From Thermodesulfobium sp. 4217-1 (GTDB lineage: Bacteria; Thermodesulfobiota; Thermodesulfobiia; Thermodesulfobiales; Thermodesulfobiaceae): 61,059 bases of DNA. The notes beneath the pieces were generated by a model, which had not been told where the DNA came from, made no database searches, and saw nothing but the letters and a program-made list of their open reading frames with translations. Position numbers and translations under genes: made by a program. Shown here one piece after another: positions 34,958 to 43,703 of this stretch (position 1 is its first letter; every line of letters starts with the position of its first letter). Location: contig NZ_JBAGBW010000013.1 in assembly GCF_039822205.1 (NCBI RefSeq), positions 1-61,059 of the forward strand, read 5' to 3'.

Positions 34958-36724
34958 GTGCAAGAAAATTTATTTCAGGAAGAGTTAAATGAAGCTTTAT
35001 CAATAGCAAAGAAGACTGGAACCTATTTTGATAGGCTATTTGTCGAGAATCCAAAATTAGCGTTGAGCGAAATTGAAAATATAGAAGAGAAGATCGGCCT
35101 ACATCTTAGGGAAAAGTTTCCTTACTATGGCTTTCATTGTGAATCTATGGGGATAGTCTCACAATCAACTCACGACAATAATACATATTGGATAGTTTCA
35201 GCTCTTTCTGGATCTGAGCCATATTCAAAAGGTTATAGAGGGTCGTCTGTTTCAATTGCTCTGCTATCAAACAGAGAATTGGTACTGGGAGTAGTGAATT
35301 CTTTTAATTTTGATGACGTGTTTTATTGGGCAAAAGGCTTAGACTGTGTATATAGAAATGGTCAAAAAACTTTCAATTTGTCTAATTCAAATGTTGTCCT
35401 TACTTCTTACGATGCTGATAAAAATAGTATTGCAAATTCAAGGCTTTGCTATCCTTTTAAGTACAAATGCGTGCCATGCTTTTCCTATAGATTGGCATTA
35501 AGCGCTGTGGGGGAGGGCGTTTTTGCAATTGATTGCTCGAGTCCCACGACATTTACATACGCTGCGGCCCACGCTCTTTTAATTGGAAATGGGCTAAATC
35601 TTTTTGATGAGTCGGGCAAGGAGATAGTCTATTCAAAGCAAGGTTATAGCGGTTGCGGTCAAGTATGCTTTGGTGGAGCCTACGAGGTAATAAAAGAATT
35701 TGTGGGGAAGAACTGGAAAAGTGTACTTTATAGGCAGCTCCCTGAGAATATTCTTGATCTCAACCAAACAAATACGCCCAAAATTGGAAAATATGTTAAA
35801 GATAAGGATTTATTATCTAAAGCACAAGGCGCTATGATGGGTTTAGTGATTGGCGATTCTTTTGGATATTCTAACAGCAATGAAAAGATTATTGACTTTA
35901 CTATTGAAAATCAAATGTTAGAGCCTGTAAATTCTGAAATAGTAATCTTAGAATCAAGGGTTCTGTCTAAATATTGTTCATATAACTATAAAAAAGTTGT
36001 TGAGGCTTACCTGTATTGGTATAATTCTGAGCCAGTAGAGGTGGATTTTGCCCAATCGAGCGCTTTTAGCTCTCTTAACTCATTGGGGCATATTCCAGAA
36101 GGATATTCTTCTGAGTCTATTGATGAAGTTTCAAATTCATTTTTATTAAGGACTATACCGATATCAATATTTACTTTAAACTCTTCGCTCCAAGAGGCCC
36201 TTAGCATTGCGGAGCTTGATTGTAAGATAACCAATCCAAATTATATTTGTTTAGAGTGCGCAAAAGTTCTATTGTATTCGCTTAGGTTATCTTTGAAAAG
36301 GAAAATGACAAAAGATGATTTGTATAAGTTCGTTGTTAATTTTGTAAATGAAAATGGTTTCTCGGATATTCTAAAGAGTACTCTTTCCGATGCCCAGAAT
36401 CAACCTCATCCAAAACACGATACAAAACCTGAAAATGTTTTGGTATGCCTTCAAAACTTATTTTATGAGTTGCTACATTCAAATAATTTTGAAGATTCTA
36501 TTTTAAAAACTTCAATAAGAGGGGGAGACACTTCGAAGAACTGTGCTTTAGTGGGATCTTTATTTGGTGCGCTGTATGGAATGGGAAATATTCCCATCTA
36601 TTTTAGGGATAAAGTCCTTTCCAGTAGGTCCATAAAGGGATTGCCAAAAATTACTTACCCAAGGTCTCAGATATTTTGGCCAGTTGATATTTTAATTATT
36701 GCTGAAAATCTTTTAAAATGTTAA
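34958..36724 (+). CDS. Fusion of degenerate IMPase-like and ADP-ribosylglycohydrolase-like domains
   Basis: The 588-aa protein joins two enzyme-like domains. Residues 1-265 follow the inositol monophosphatase layout, but the signature WIxDPxDGT reads WIVSALSGS (78-86), losing both metal-binding Asp. Residues about 285-588 follow the ADP-ribosylglycohydrolase (DraG/ARH) layout, starting AQGAMMGLVIGDSFGY and ending GGDTSKNCALVGSLFGALYG; the second Asp of GGDTD is Ser529 and the usual TDDT is missing. Both active sites therefore look damaged. GTG start. It is the last gene of the RND operon. Confidence 0.75.
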   Translation: MQENLFQEELNEALSIAKKTGTYFDRLFVENPKLALSEIENIEEKIGLHLREKFPYYGFHCESMGIVSQSTHDNNTYWIVSALSGSEPYSKGYRGSSVSIALLSNRELVLGVVNSFNFDDVFYWAKGLDCVYRNGQKTFNLSNSNVVLTSYDADKNSIANSRLCYPFKYKCVPCFSYRLALSAVGEGVFAIDCSSPTTFTYAAAHALLIGNGLNLFDESGKEIVYSKQGYSGCGQVCFGGAYEVIKEFVGKNWKSVLYRQLPENILDLNQTNTPKIGKYVKDKDLLSKAQGAMMGLVIGDSFGYSNSNEKIIDFTIENQMLEPVNSEIVILESRVLSKYCSYNYKKVVEAYLYWYNSEPVEVDFAQSSAFSSLNSLGHIPEGYSSESIDEVSNSFLLRTIPISIFTLNSSLQEALSIAELDCKITNPNYICLECAKVLLYSLRLSLKRKMTKDDLYKFVVNFVNENGFSDILKSTLSDAQNQPHPKHDTKPENVLVCLQNLFYELLHSNNFEDSILKTSIRGGDTSKNCALVGSLFGALYGMGNIPIYFRDKVLSSRSIKGLPKITYPRSQIFWPVDILIIAENLLKC

Positions 36725-36754
36725 TAAATTATTATCATATAAGGAGGCAATACA

Positions 36755-37264
36755 ATGGATGCAATTAACGCATTGTTTAGCAGGAGAAGTATCAGGGCTT
36801 ATACTGATAAAGAAATATCTCAGGAAGATATAGAGACTATTTTAAGAGCTGCAATGTCTGCACCGTCTGCAGGTGGTGGTAACGTTTGTCATTATATAGT
36901 AGTAAAAGACAAAGATTTATTAAAAGAGGTTCTTAAATATCACCAATATGCTCACATGCTCTTACAGGCAAATGCTGCAATAGTTGTAGTGTCCGATCCC
37001 TCTCTGGAAAAATATCCTGGCAGATGGCCCTTGAATAGCTCTGCATCTACTGAGAACATGCTCATTGCCGCTACTGCATTGGGCATAGGATCTTGCTGGG
37101 TCGGCATCTATCCAGTAGAAGAAAGAATGAATGGTCTTAGAAAAATATTTAATATTTCTGATAACTTGATCCCTTTTGCAATTGTGTCGCTTGGATATCC
37201 TGCTGAAAATAAAAAACCACATGGTGAGTTAGATAGTTCAATAATTCATAACAATAAGTGGTAA
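36755..37264 (+). CDS. Nitroreductase-family flavoprotein
   Basis: A 169-aa FMN-dependent nitroreductase. Family landmarks are FSRRSIRAYTDKEIS at the start, APSAGG in the middle and GSCWVGIYP and SLGYPAE toward the end. It probably reduces quinones, nitro compounds or flavins using NAD(P)H. SD AAGGAGG precedes the ATG. The two Opp/Dpp ATPase genes follow after 13 bases. Confidence 0.9.
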   Translation: MDAINALFSRRSIRAYTDKEISQEDIETILRAAMSAPSAGGGNVCHYIVVKDKDLLKEVLKYHQYAHMLLQANAAIVVVSDPSLEKYPGRWPLNSSASTENMLIAATALGIGSCWVGIYPVEERMNGLRKIFNISDNLIPFAIVSLGYPAENKKPHGELDSSIIHNNKW

Positions 37265-37277
37265 AAATAGCTTATTA

Positions 37278-38255
37278 ATGGCATTGTTGGATGTAGAAAA
37301 TTTAACCTTAGGGTTTTATTCTGAAAAGAACAAGAAATGGTCAAAGGTTTTAAATGACGTCAACTTTAGCCTTTATGAAAATGAATTTTTAGGTATAGTA
37401 GGAGAATCGGGTTCGGGTAAAACAATCCTTGCAAATTCTATTTTGAACCTGATACCAAAACAAGGGAATATAGTATCAGGATCTATACTTTTTAAAGATA
37501 GGGATATTTTGAAGCTTACAGAAGATCAAATTAGAAAAGTTAGAGGCAAAGATATTGCAATAATTTTTCAGGACCCGATGAGTTCTCTTCATCCGCTTCT
37601 TACTGTGAAGGACCAAATAGTTGAGACTTTGCAGGCTCATAGGTTGATAAAAAAGTCTGACGCGGTTGAGATTGCAATGAATCTTCTGAGAGATGTCAAG
37701 ATAGATCGGCCAGAATTAGTTCTAAACAAATATCCATTTATGCTTAGCGGTGGCATTAGACAGAGGGTGATGATTGCTATCGCCATTTCTTGCGGTCCAG
37801 AGATAGTTATAGCTGATGAGCCTACAACTGCTCTTGATGTAACAGTGCAAAGAGATATTTTAGCTTTAATAAAAGGTTTTAAAAAAAATTTGAATTTTTC
37901 TTTAATGCTTGTTTCTCATGATTTAGGGGTAATATGGGAAAATACCGATAGGGTTGTGGTGATGTACTGCGGAAGAATAATGGAAAGCGGCAAAACAGAG
38001 GACGTATTAAGAAATCCTCTACATCCTTATACATTTGGGCTTTTGTCTTCGATACCAAGAAAGACTGGTAAAAAATTAGAAATTCTTAAAGGAATTAGGG
38101 GCAGCATCCCTTCTTTGCATGACTTTCCCGATCATATATGCCCATTTTTGCCAAGATGCGATTTTGCAACAGAACAATGTAACGGACCTTTGTTGTTAGA
38201 ACAGGTAGATAGAGATAGATTTGTAGCCTGTTTTAATAAGGGCGCGTTTAAATAG
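37278..38255 (+). CDS. Peptide/nickel-type ABC transporter ATPase, OppD/DppD-like
   Basis: The 325-aa protein has Walker A GESGSGKT, FQDPMSSLHP, signature LSGGIRQRV and Walker B ADEPTTALDV, then the C-terminal Opp-type Cys region (CPFLPRCDFATEQC), a [4Fe-4S] site in some members. It overlaps the next ATPase by 1 base. No permease or binding-protein gene is adjacent. Confidence 0.88.
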   Translation: MALLDVENLTLGFYSEKNKKWSKVLNDVNFSLYENEFLGIVGESGSGKTILANSILNLIPKQGNIVSGSILFKDRDILKLTEDQIRKVRGKDIAIIFQDPMSSLHPLLTVKDQIVETLQAHRLIKKSDAVEIAMNLLRDVKIDRPELVLNKYPFMLSGGIRQRVMIAIAISCGPEIVIADEPTTALDVTVQRDILALIKGFKKNLNFSLMLVSHDLGVIWENTDRVVVMYCGRIMESGKTEDVLRNPLHPYTFGLLSSIPRKTGKKLEILKGIRGSIPSLHDFPDHICPFLPRCDFATEQCNGPLLLEQVDRDRFVACFNKGAFK

Positions 38256-39214
38256 TGCTATTTCAGGCAGAAAATATTTGTAAGACCTTCTATAAAAGAA
38301 ACTTTTTACGCTTAAAAGATGTAGGTTTAGATGCATTAAAGGACATTAAATTTGGCATTCAAGATAGAGATATCATAGGAATAGTTGGAGAAACTGGGTC
38401 AGGTAAGAGCACCCTTGGAAGAATTTTTGTGGGCTTAGAGAAACCTTCTAGTGGGTTTCTTTACTACAACAACAATAATATTTTTAAATTAAGCAAAAAG
38501 GATTTTAGAGAGTTTCAAAAGAGCACTTCTTTCATATTTCAGGATCCATATTCGTCTTTTAATCCTAAAATGAAGGTTTTAGACATACTTCTTGAACCTC
38601 TAATTCTTGGGGGCATTGAAATAATTAAAAGAAAGGACATGGTAGATGAAATAATTGAAAATGTTGGGCTAAAAAGTGATGACCTTGGGAAATTTCCGTA
38701 TCAATTTAGCGGTGGTCAAAGGCAAAGAATAGCAATAGCCAGGTCTTTAATTCTCAAGCCAAAATTCTTGGTCGCCGATGAGCCTGTTTCTTCGCTGGAT
38801 CTCTCTGTAAAGGCTCAAATATTGAAATTATTTGAAGAGATATATGCTAAAAGCGATCTTACAATGATGATAATATCTCACGATCTCTCTATTGTCGAAT
38901 ATCTGTGTAACAAATCAATAGTCCTTTACAAGGGCTTGATGATGGAAGAGGCCTTTACTGATAGTATTTTCAACAATCCCCTTCACCCATATACACGACT
39001 TTTGATTAAATCAGCTCCATCTTTGTATTCTGACAGAGCTAAGAATGTGGAATTAGAAGCTTTTGAATCACCAATTAACCTTGAAAGCGCGAAATTAAAA
39101 TTGTGTCCATTTTTAGAAAGGTGTAAATTAAAAGTTGATAAGTGTAGAGAAAGTTTTCCTGAGATTATAGAAGTAAAAACAAATCATAGAGTGAGATGTC
39201 TCAGGTATATTTAA
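38255..39214 (+). CDS. Peptide/nickel-type ABC transporter ATPase, OppF/DppF-like
   Basis: The 319-aa protein has Walker A GETGSGKST, FQDPYSSFNP, signature FSGGQRQRIAIARSL and Walker B ADEPVSSLDLS, plus a C-terminal cysteine cluster (CPFLERCKLKVDKC). It pairs with the preceding ATPase as OppD/OppF. Start GTG, overlapping the stop of the previous gene by one base. It is convergent with the HD-GYP gene and overlaps it by 4 bases. Confidence 0.88.
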   Translation: MLFQAENICKTFYKRNFLRLKDVGLDALKDIKFGIQDRDIIGIVGETGSGKSTLGRIFVGLEKPSSGFLYYNNNNIFKLSKKDFREFQKSTSFIFQDPYSSFNPKMKVLDILLEPLILGGIEIIKRKDMVDEIIENVGLKSDDLGKFPYQFSGGQRQRIAIARSLILKPKFLVADEPVSSLDLSVKAQILKLFEEIYAKSDLTMMIISHDLSIVEYLCNKSIVLYKGLMMEEAFTDSIFNNPLHPYTRLLIKSAPSLYSDRAKNVELEAFESPINLESAKLKLCPFLERCKLKVDKCRESFPEIIEVKTNHRVRCLRYI

Positions 39215-40401
39215 TATCCCCATAGCATAATTAGATTATATGGAATGCTTTTTATAACCTCCATATCTATCTTCCCCGTTTTTGCCATTTTTTCCAATAT
39301 TTCAATGGCTTCTTCATGCTTCATTCTATCTGTTCTATATGGTCTTTGCTGTCTAAGTGCAGCATAGATGTCTGCAACTGCTATAATTCTTTGTAGTTTA
39401 CTAAGATCATTCCCCTCCAAACCAAATGGATAACCGCTGCCATCTAAACATTCGTGATGAAAAGATGCTATATCTATAATTTCTTTATCTAATCCCAGAG
39501 AGTTTAAAAATGAATATGTATAATAAGCGTGCGATTTCATGGTTAGCCATTCACTTCCTGTTAATTTATCAGGTTTTTCTAGAATATCAAGCGGGATAAA
39601 AATTTTTCCAATATCGTGCAAAAAGCCAGCGGTTTCGATCTTTTGGCAGTCCATTGGGGGAAATCCCATTGCTTTGGCAATTGACACAGCAGTATAGGTT
39701 ACGTCGATCGAGTGAAGTTTGGTAAACTCGCTCTTTGCGTCAACAAAATTTTTTGCAATAGTTTTAGCTAAATCTCCTAATTGCTCATCATTTAGGATTT
39801 CAAATCTATCTTCTACTAACAAAGAATTTTCTTTCTTTAACTCTTCAAGGTTGTTTAGTAAAAATAAGAAGAAATCGTTTTTTGAGACAACTAAATATGC
39901 ATCAAGAATATCTTTGAATGAAGTTTTATCTTTAAAAATTGAGAAAGCTTTTGCTTGAATTTCATTTGCGCTTGTAAAATTGCTGTTTCTAATTAGAACC
40001 TCTATTTCGTCGGCGAAGAATATTATTTTTGAAAGTAAGTTTTGTGTATCTTCATTGTGATGATCCTTGATGACAGATGCGATTTTATCAAAAAAGGGTA
40101 TATCTCTTAATAATTCGTAGCCAGAATGAGCGTGATTTTGAATATTGATTTCTTTCCTTTTGTTTAATTCAAGCAGACAGGAGCTCTCACTTAAAAGAGC
40201 TCCAATATCATGCAATAAGCTGCTAAGATAAAGATCAATTCTCTGAGTTTTTTCTAATTTCATTTCTCTTGATATAAGATTAGAAATAAAGCTTAATTTT
40301 AAGGAATGTTCATAAGGATATGGGTTTAACATAAATAATGTTTGTGAGTAAGAAATATTTTCAACTAATTTAGTTAAATTAATCTTTTTATTATTAATCA
40401 C
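39211..40401 (-). CDS. Tandem HD and HD-GYP domain protein (c-di-GMP phosphodiesterase-like)
   Basis: The 396-aa protein has two HD modules. The first (about 30-160) carries SSLLHDIGALL and KDHHNED. The second (about 215-396) has the HD-GYP motifs FLHDIGKIFIP, HHECLDGSGYPFG and VADIYAALRQQRPYR. HD-GYP domains hydrolyse c-di-GMP or related dinucleotides. No sensor or membrane segment is present. It ends convergently on the OppF-like gene and is preceded by the HAD phosphatase gene, overlapping it by 8 bases. Confidence 0.87.
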   Translation of the reverse strand: MINNKKINLTKLVENISYSQTLFMLNPYPYEHSLKLSFISNLISREMKLEKTQRIDLYLSSLLHDIGALLSESSCLLELNKRKEINIQNHAHSGYELLRDIPFFDKIASVIKDHHNEDTQNLLSKIIFFADEIEVLIRNSNFTSANEIQAKAFSIFKDKTSFKDILDAYLVVSKNDFFLFLLNNLEELKKENSLLVEDRFEILNDEQLGDLAKTIAKNFVDAKSEFTKLHSIDVTYTAVSIAKAMGFPPMDCQKIETAGFLHDIGKIFIPLDILEKPDKLTGSEWLTMKSHAYYTYSFLNSLGLDKEIIDIASFHHECLDGSGYPFGLEGNDLSKLQRIIAVADIYAALRQQRPYRTDRMKHEEAIEILEKMAKTGKIDMEVIKSIPYNLIMLWGY

Positions 40402-41062
40402 TGTTTAAGATAGAGATTATATCTTTTGGCTGATTAATATGTAAGACATTTTTTTCCTTCAAAATTTCATCTGGTCTAAAGCCCCAAAGGACACCAATGG
40501 GTAGGATTTCTGCATTTTTAGCCGTGTTTATGTCTACTGCGGTGTCTCCAACCATTGACCAATTGCAACTTTCTAATTTTGAGAAAGAAATGATTTCGTA
40601 GATTGCCATTGGATCAGGTTTTTTGGGTATCTGGGGTCTTGCACCTAAAATTTTTAGGAAAGGAAATTCTGGAAAGAAGAAATTTGCCATCTCTTTTGTG
40701 AAGGGATCTGGCTTGTTTGAGAGTATTGCTACTAAATAGTCTCTATCTTTTAAAAAATCTAAAATTTCATATATTCCCTCATAGGGTTTGCTATTTTTTG
40801 ACCAGTTTTTCCTATAAATTTCGCTATAATTTTTGAGTAATTTTGATTTTAAATCTTCTGAATATTTCTCTTTTGGGATTATCCTGTCTATTAAAACCTC
40901 TGATCCCTCACCGACAAAGTTTTTGTAGCTCTCGATTGGGTAAGGAGTTAATCCACCTTCTTCAAGAGCCATATTGGCGCTTATGGCAATGTCTGCCAGC
41001 GTGTCAACAAGTGTTCCGTCAAAATCGAAAACTATACCCTTTATGCTGTTTTTTACTGACAT
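40394..41062 (-). CDS. gph: HAD-superfamily phosphatase (phosphoglycolate phosphatase-like)
   Basis: The 222-aa protein has HAD motif I DFDGTLVD with nucleophile Asp, motif II ILSNKP, Lys (KPDP) and motif IV VGDTAVDI. The cap of about 65 residues suits Gph. Physiological substrate is uncertain. It starts 1 base after the TPR gene stops and overlaps the HD-GYP gene by 8 bases, suggesting cotranscription. Confidence 0.85.
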   Translation of the reverse strand: MSVKNSIKGIVFDFDGTLVDTLADIAISANMALEEGGLTPYPIESYKNFVGEGSEVLIDRIIPKEKYSEDLKSKLLKNYSEIYRKNWSKNSKPYEGIYEILDFLKDRDYLVAILSNKPDPFTKEMANFFFPEFPFLKILGARPQIPKKPDPMAIYEIISFSKLESCNWSMVGDTAVDINTAKNAEILPIGVLWGFRPDEILKEKNVLHINQPKDIISILNSD

Positions 41063-41063
41063 A

Positions 41064-42086
41064 TTAATAGTTATATTTATAGATTTCTAAAAAAAGCTTA
41101 TTTGCGAGGTCTGGATTTAAGTTTTTCAGTATTTTTTGTTCTGTCATTGCAAAGTATTTTTCGCCGAGTTTTGCCAAGGCGACACCAATATAGTAGTGGT
41201 AGTTTGCGTTATCAGGATCAAGCCTTATTGCATTTTTATATGCTTGAAAAGTCATGCCATTGTCCGATCTGCTCCTAAAGATGTCTCCAAGCCTAGCTGA
41301 TGCTGTTAGATTATCAGGATCTTTTACTAGAAGATTTTCATACAAGGTTACTGCTTGATCGTAGTTTTTCTTTTCGAATGCTGTATTTGCATTAGTCGAA
41401 AGTTGCTCAGCGCTTTGATCGTTTATCACGTTGACAGGGTAGAGACTTGAAAGACTTTTTATAGTATATATTTTGTCAAAAAGAGAATTCGCAAGATTGG
41501 TATTTGTATCTTTTAGCGATCTAAATTGAGTATATGAGTTGTACAGATCATCTGTGGCCAGATAGGAGAGGCCGAGTTGATATCTGGCATCAGGGAATTT
41601 TGGATTGAGGTTTATTGCCTTAGTATAGTTATCTATTGCTTCTTGATTGTTTTGCTGGTTTGAGTAAACCAACCCTAAATTGTAATAAATATTGGCGTTT
41701 GAAGGATCTTTTTGTGTAGCATTGGTTAAAATTATCATTGCTTCATTATTTCTTCCCAATTTTCTTAGAGCAATTCCCTGAGTGAGCATGGCGTCCACAT
41801 AGTTTGGGTCAATGTTTAATGCTTTAGAAGTGATATCTACAGCTTTAGAAAGTTGATTGGTTCCTATATAACATTTTGCTAACTCGTCATAAGCTTGAAC
41901 ATAACCCTGATCGGTATCAATTGCTTGTTGAAAGAACATCTCTGCTTTGTCGAAGCTTGACTCGTTAAGATATTTTTCACCTAAAACAAAATACTCTCTT
42001 GCTTGATCGTTTGGAGCAGCAGCGTAAGAAATACTTGCAAAGATGAGCATTAGAGAAACAAAGATTAATAACGATTTTTTAAACAT
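41064..42086 (-). CDS. Exported TPR-repeat protein
   Basis: The 340-aa protein has a signal peptide (about 1-23, cut near YAAAPN) and eight or so TPR motifs, for example SSFDKAEMFFQQAIDTDQGY, PSNANIYYNLGLVYSNQQN and DNANYHYYIGVALAKLGEK. It is probably periplasmic and scaffolds other proteins. It lies 17 bases after the FAH-family gene. Confidence 0.85.
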   Translation of the reverse strand: MFKKSLLIFVSLMLIFASISYAAAPNDQAREYFVLGEKYLNESSFDKAEMFFQQAIDTDQGYVQAYDELAKCYIGTNQLSKAVDITSKALNIDPNYVDAMLTQGIALRKLGRNNEAMIILTNATQKDPSNANIYYNLGLVYSNQQNNQEAIDNYTKAINLNPKFPDARYQLGLSYLATDDLYNSYTQFRSLKDTNTNLANSLFDKIYTIKSLSSLYPVNVINDQSAEQLSTNANTAFEKKNYDQAVTLYENLLVKDPDNLTASARLGDIFRSRSDNGMTFQAYKNAIRLDPDNANYHYYIGVALAKLGEKYFAMTEQKILKNLNPDLANKLFLEIYKYNY

Positions 42087-42103
42087 TTTTCCCTCCTGAT
42101 GAT

Positions 42104-42856
42104 TTAAATTATTCTATTTGGTAGGGTTCCTATATTTTCAATTACTACGCTTACATCATCTCCGACTCTCATCGGTCCCACACCTGAGGGTGTGCCAGTC
42201 ATAATTACATCGCCAGGCAACAAGGTCATAACCGAACTGATAAAGCTAACCAAGAAATCAGGTTTAAATATTAAATTGGAAGTGTTAGATTTTTGTTTGA
42301 TTTCGCCATTTAGAATTAATTTTATGTCTAAGGAATTCGGATCGATTTCTGTTTCTATCCAGGGTCCTATTGGGGCAAATGAGTCAAATGACTTTGCTCT
42401 GGTCCACTGGACATCCTTTTTCTGAAGGTCTCTTGCGGTTACATCATTGCCACAGGTGTAGCCCAATATATAATCTTTTGCATCTTCAATCTTGACATCT
42501 TTTGCAGTTTTTCCAATTACTACCACGAGCTCAGCCTCATAGTGCAGGTTCTTTGTTTGCGGCGGATAGGAAATTGGATAATTAGGATGGTTGACTGCAG
42601 TAGATGGTTTTAGGAATAGAACAGGTTCGGTAGGAAGAGATTCTTTCATTTCATTTGCGTGGTCTCTATAGTTTAGGCCTACACATACGAATTTAGAAGG
42701 AGAGACAGGAGACAGAAGCTCTATTTCACTTAGGCTTAGCTTTACTGAGGTCTTCTTAATAGAGTTTAAAAAATTCTCTTCTAATAGTATTACTTCATTC
42801 CCTTCAACTACCCCAAACTTTACTTCTTTGTTGTGAACAAACTTAACTAACTTCAT
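42104..42856 (-). CDS. Fumarylacetoacetate hydrolase family enzyme
   Basis: The 250-aa protein has the FAH C-terminal fold: CVGLNYRDHANEM, LHYEAELVVVIGK with metal-binding Glu, NDVTARDLQ and DVIMTGTPSGVG. Related enzymes hydrolyse fumarylpyruvate, isomerise hydroxyhepta-dienedioate or tautomerise oxaloacetate. The role here is undecided. It starts 23 bases after the MerR-like gene. Confidence 0.88.
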   Translation of the reverse strand: MKLVKFVHNKEVKFGVVEGNEVILLEENFLNSIKKTSVKLSLSEIELLSPVSPSKFVCVGLNYRDHANEMKESLPTEPVLFLKPSTAVNHPNYPISYPPQTKNLHYEAELVVVIGKTAKDVKIEDAKDYILGYTCGNDVTARDLQKKDVQWTRAKSFDSFAPIGPWIETEIDPNSLDIKLILNGEIKQKSNTSNLIFKPDFLVSFISSVMTLLPGDVIMTGTPSGVGPMRVGDDVSVVIENIGTLPNRII

Positions 42857-42879
42857 TATTTAACCCCCTTAAATTTTTT

Positions 42880-43503
42880 TTATTTGGGAAATATTTTTCC
42901 CCACCAAGATTTCTGGACTTCAGTTTGTTGTTCAAGTTTTAAGTTGTTGAATAACTCCATGAGCGTGTTATCAGATTCTTTTTTCAATTTATTTAGATCT
43001 TTTTCGTATGAATTTATCTTTTCTTCCAATCTATTTAAATTTTGCTTTAACTCAAAATTTTCTTTCTTTAAGTTTACAATTTCGATTTCTTTTTTGTAAA
43101 GATCTTTTTTTAGCATGTCGACATCATCTAAAATTTTTATACTATTTTTAATCTCTTCAAGAATTGAAATCTGTTTCAGCAGCAGAGAGTTTTTATCTTT
43201 ACTGTTGTCAAAATCGTCCAAATCCCCCTTTTTATCGATTAAATTCCGCTCAAGATTTATAGCATGATCTTGAGGTTCGCTTTCATCGTTAAATGATTTC
43301 TTAATTTCTTCGGTAGTAAGACCACTTTTGTACATCTCGTTAATTTTAATAAGATAAGGAATACAGCTTTTGTTATAACGCTTCGGTCTTCCTTCGTTGT
43401 TTATGTCGAAAAGGAATTCGAACTTGCTTATGTACCTTCTAATGGTAGACTCAGCAATATTAGATTCTTTTGAAATTTGTTCTAAGTTAATATAATTTTC
43501 CAT
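42880..43503 (-). CDS. MerR-like DNA-binding protein with coiled coil
   Basis: The 207-aa protein starts with a winged-helix domain of MerR/Xis type (ISKESNIAESTIRRYISKF, then GRPKRYNKSCIPYLIKINEMYKSGLTTEEIKKSF). A long charged coiled coil follows (about 105-195). No ligand domain is seen. The ATG is at the predicted transcription start, so the mRNA may be leaderless. It is divergent from gdhA. Confidence 0.8.
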   Translation of the reverse strand: MENYINLEQISKESNIAESTIRRYISKFEFLFDINNEGRPKRYNKSCIPYLIKINEMYKSGLTTEEIKKSFNDESEPQDHAINLERNLIDKKGDLDDFDNSKDKNSLLLKQISILEEIKNSIKILDDVDMLKKDLYKKEIEIVNLKKENFELKQNLNRLEEKINSYEKDLNKLKKESDNTLMELFNNLKLEQQTEVQKSWWGKIFPK

Positions 43504-43509
43504 GTTTTA

Positions 43510-43537
43510 ATTATATGATCTTTTTTAAATATATCAA
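43510..43537 (-). promoter_or_regulatory. Promoter of the MerR-like gene, apparently leaderless
   Basis: On the minus strand TTGATA (43537-43532), a 16-base spacer and a perfect TATAAT (43515-43510) are only 6 bases from the ATG at 43503. This puts the transcription start at the ATG, with no room for a ribosome site. Confidence 0.55.
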
Positions 43538-43623
43538 ATTTGCAAATTTTTTAAAAAACATTTATAATACAAAAAATTGTATGATATAAAAAAATTTTAT
43601 TTAACATATATGTATTTTGTTAT

Positions 43624-43652
43624 TTGTGAAAGTATTAAAAGAATATTAGAAT
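43624..43652 (+). promoter_or_regulatory. Promoter of gdhA
   Basis: TTGTGA (43624-43629), a 17-base spacer and TAGAAT (43647-43652) lie about 50 bases before the gdhA start, with a matching AAGGAGG ribosome site. Confidence 0.5.
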
Positions 43653-43703
43653 ATAAGATGTAAAGAAGAGTTTTAAGGCTTAAAATATAAGGAGGCGGGT
43701 AAG

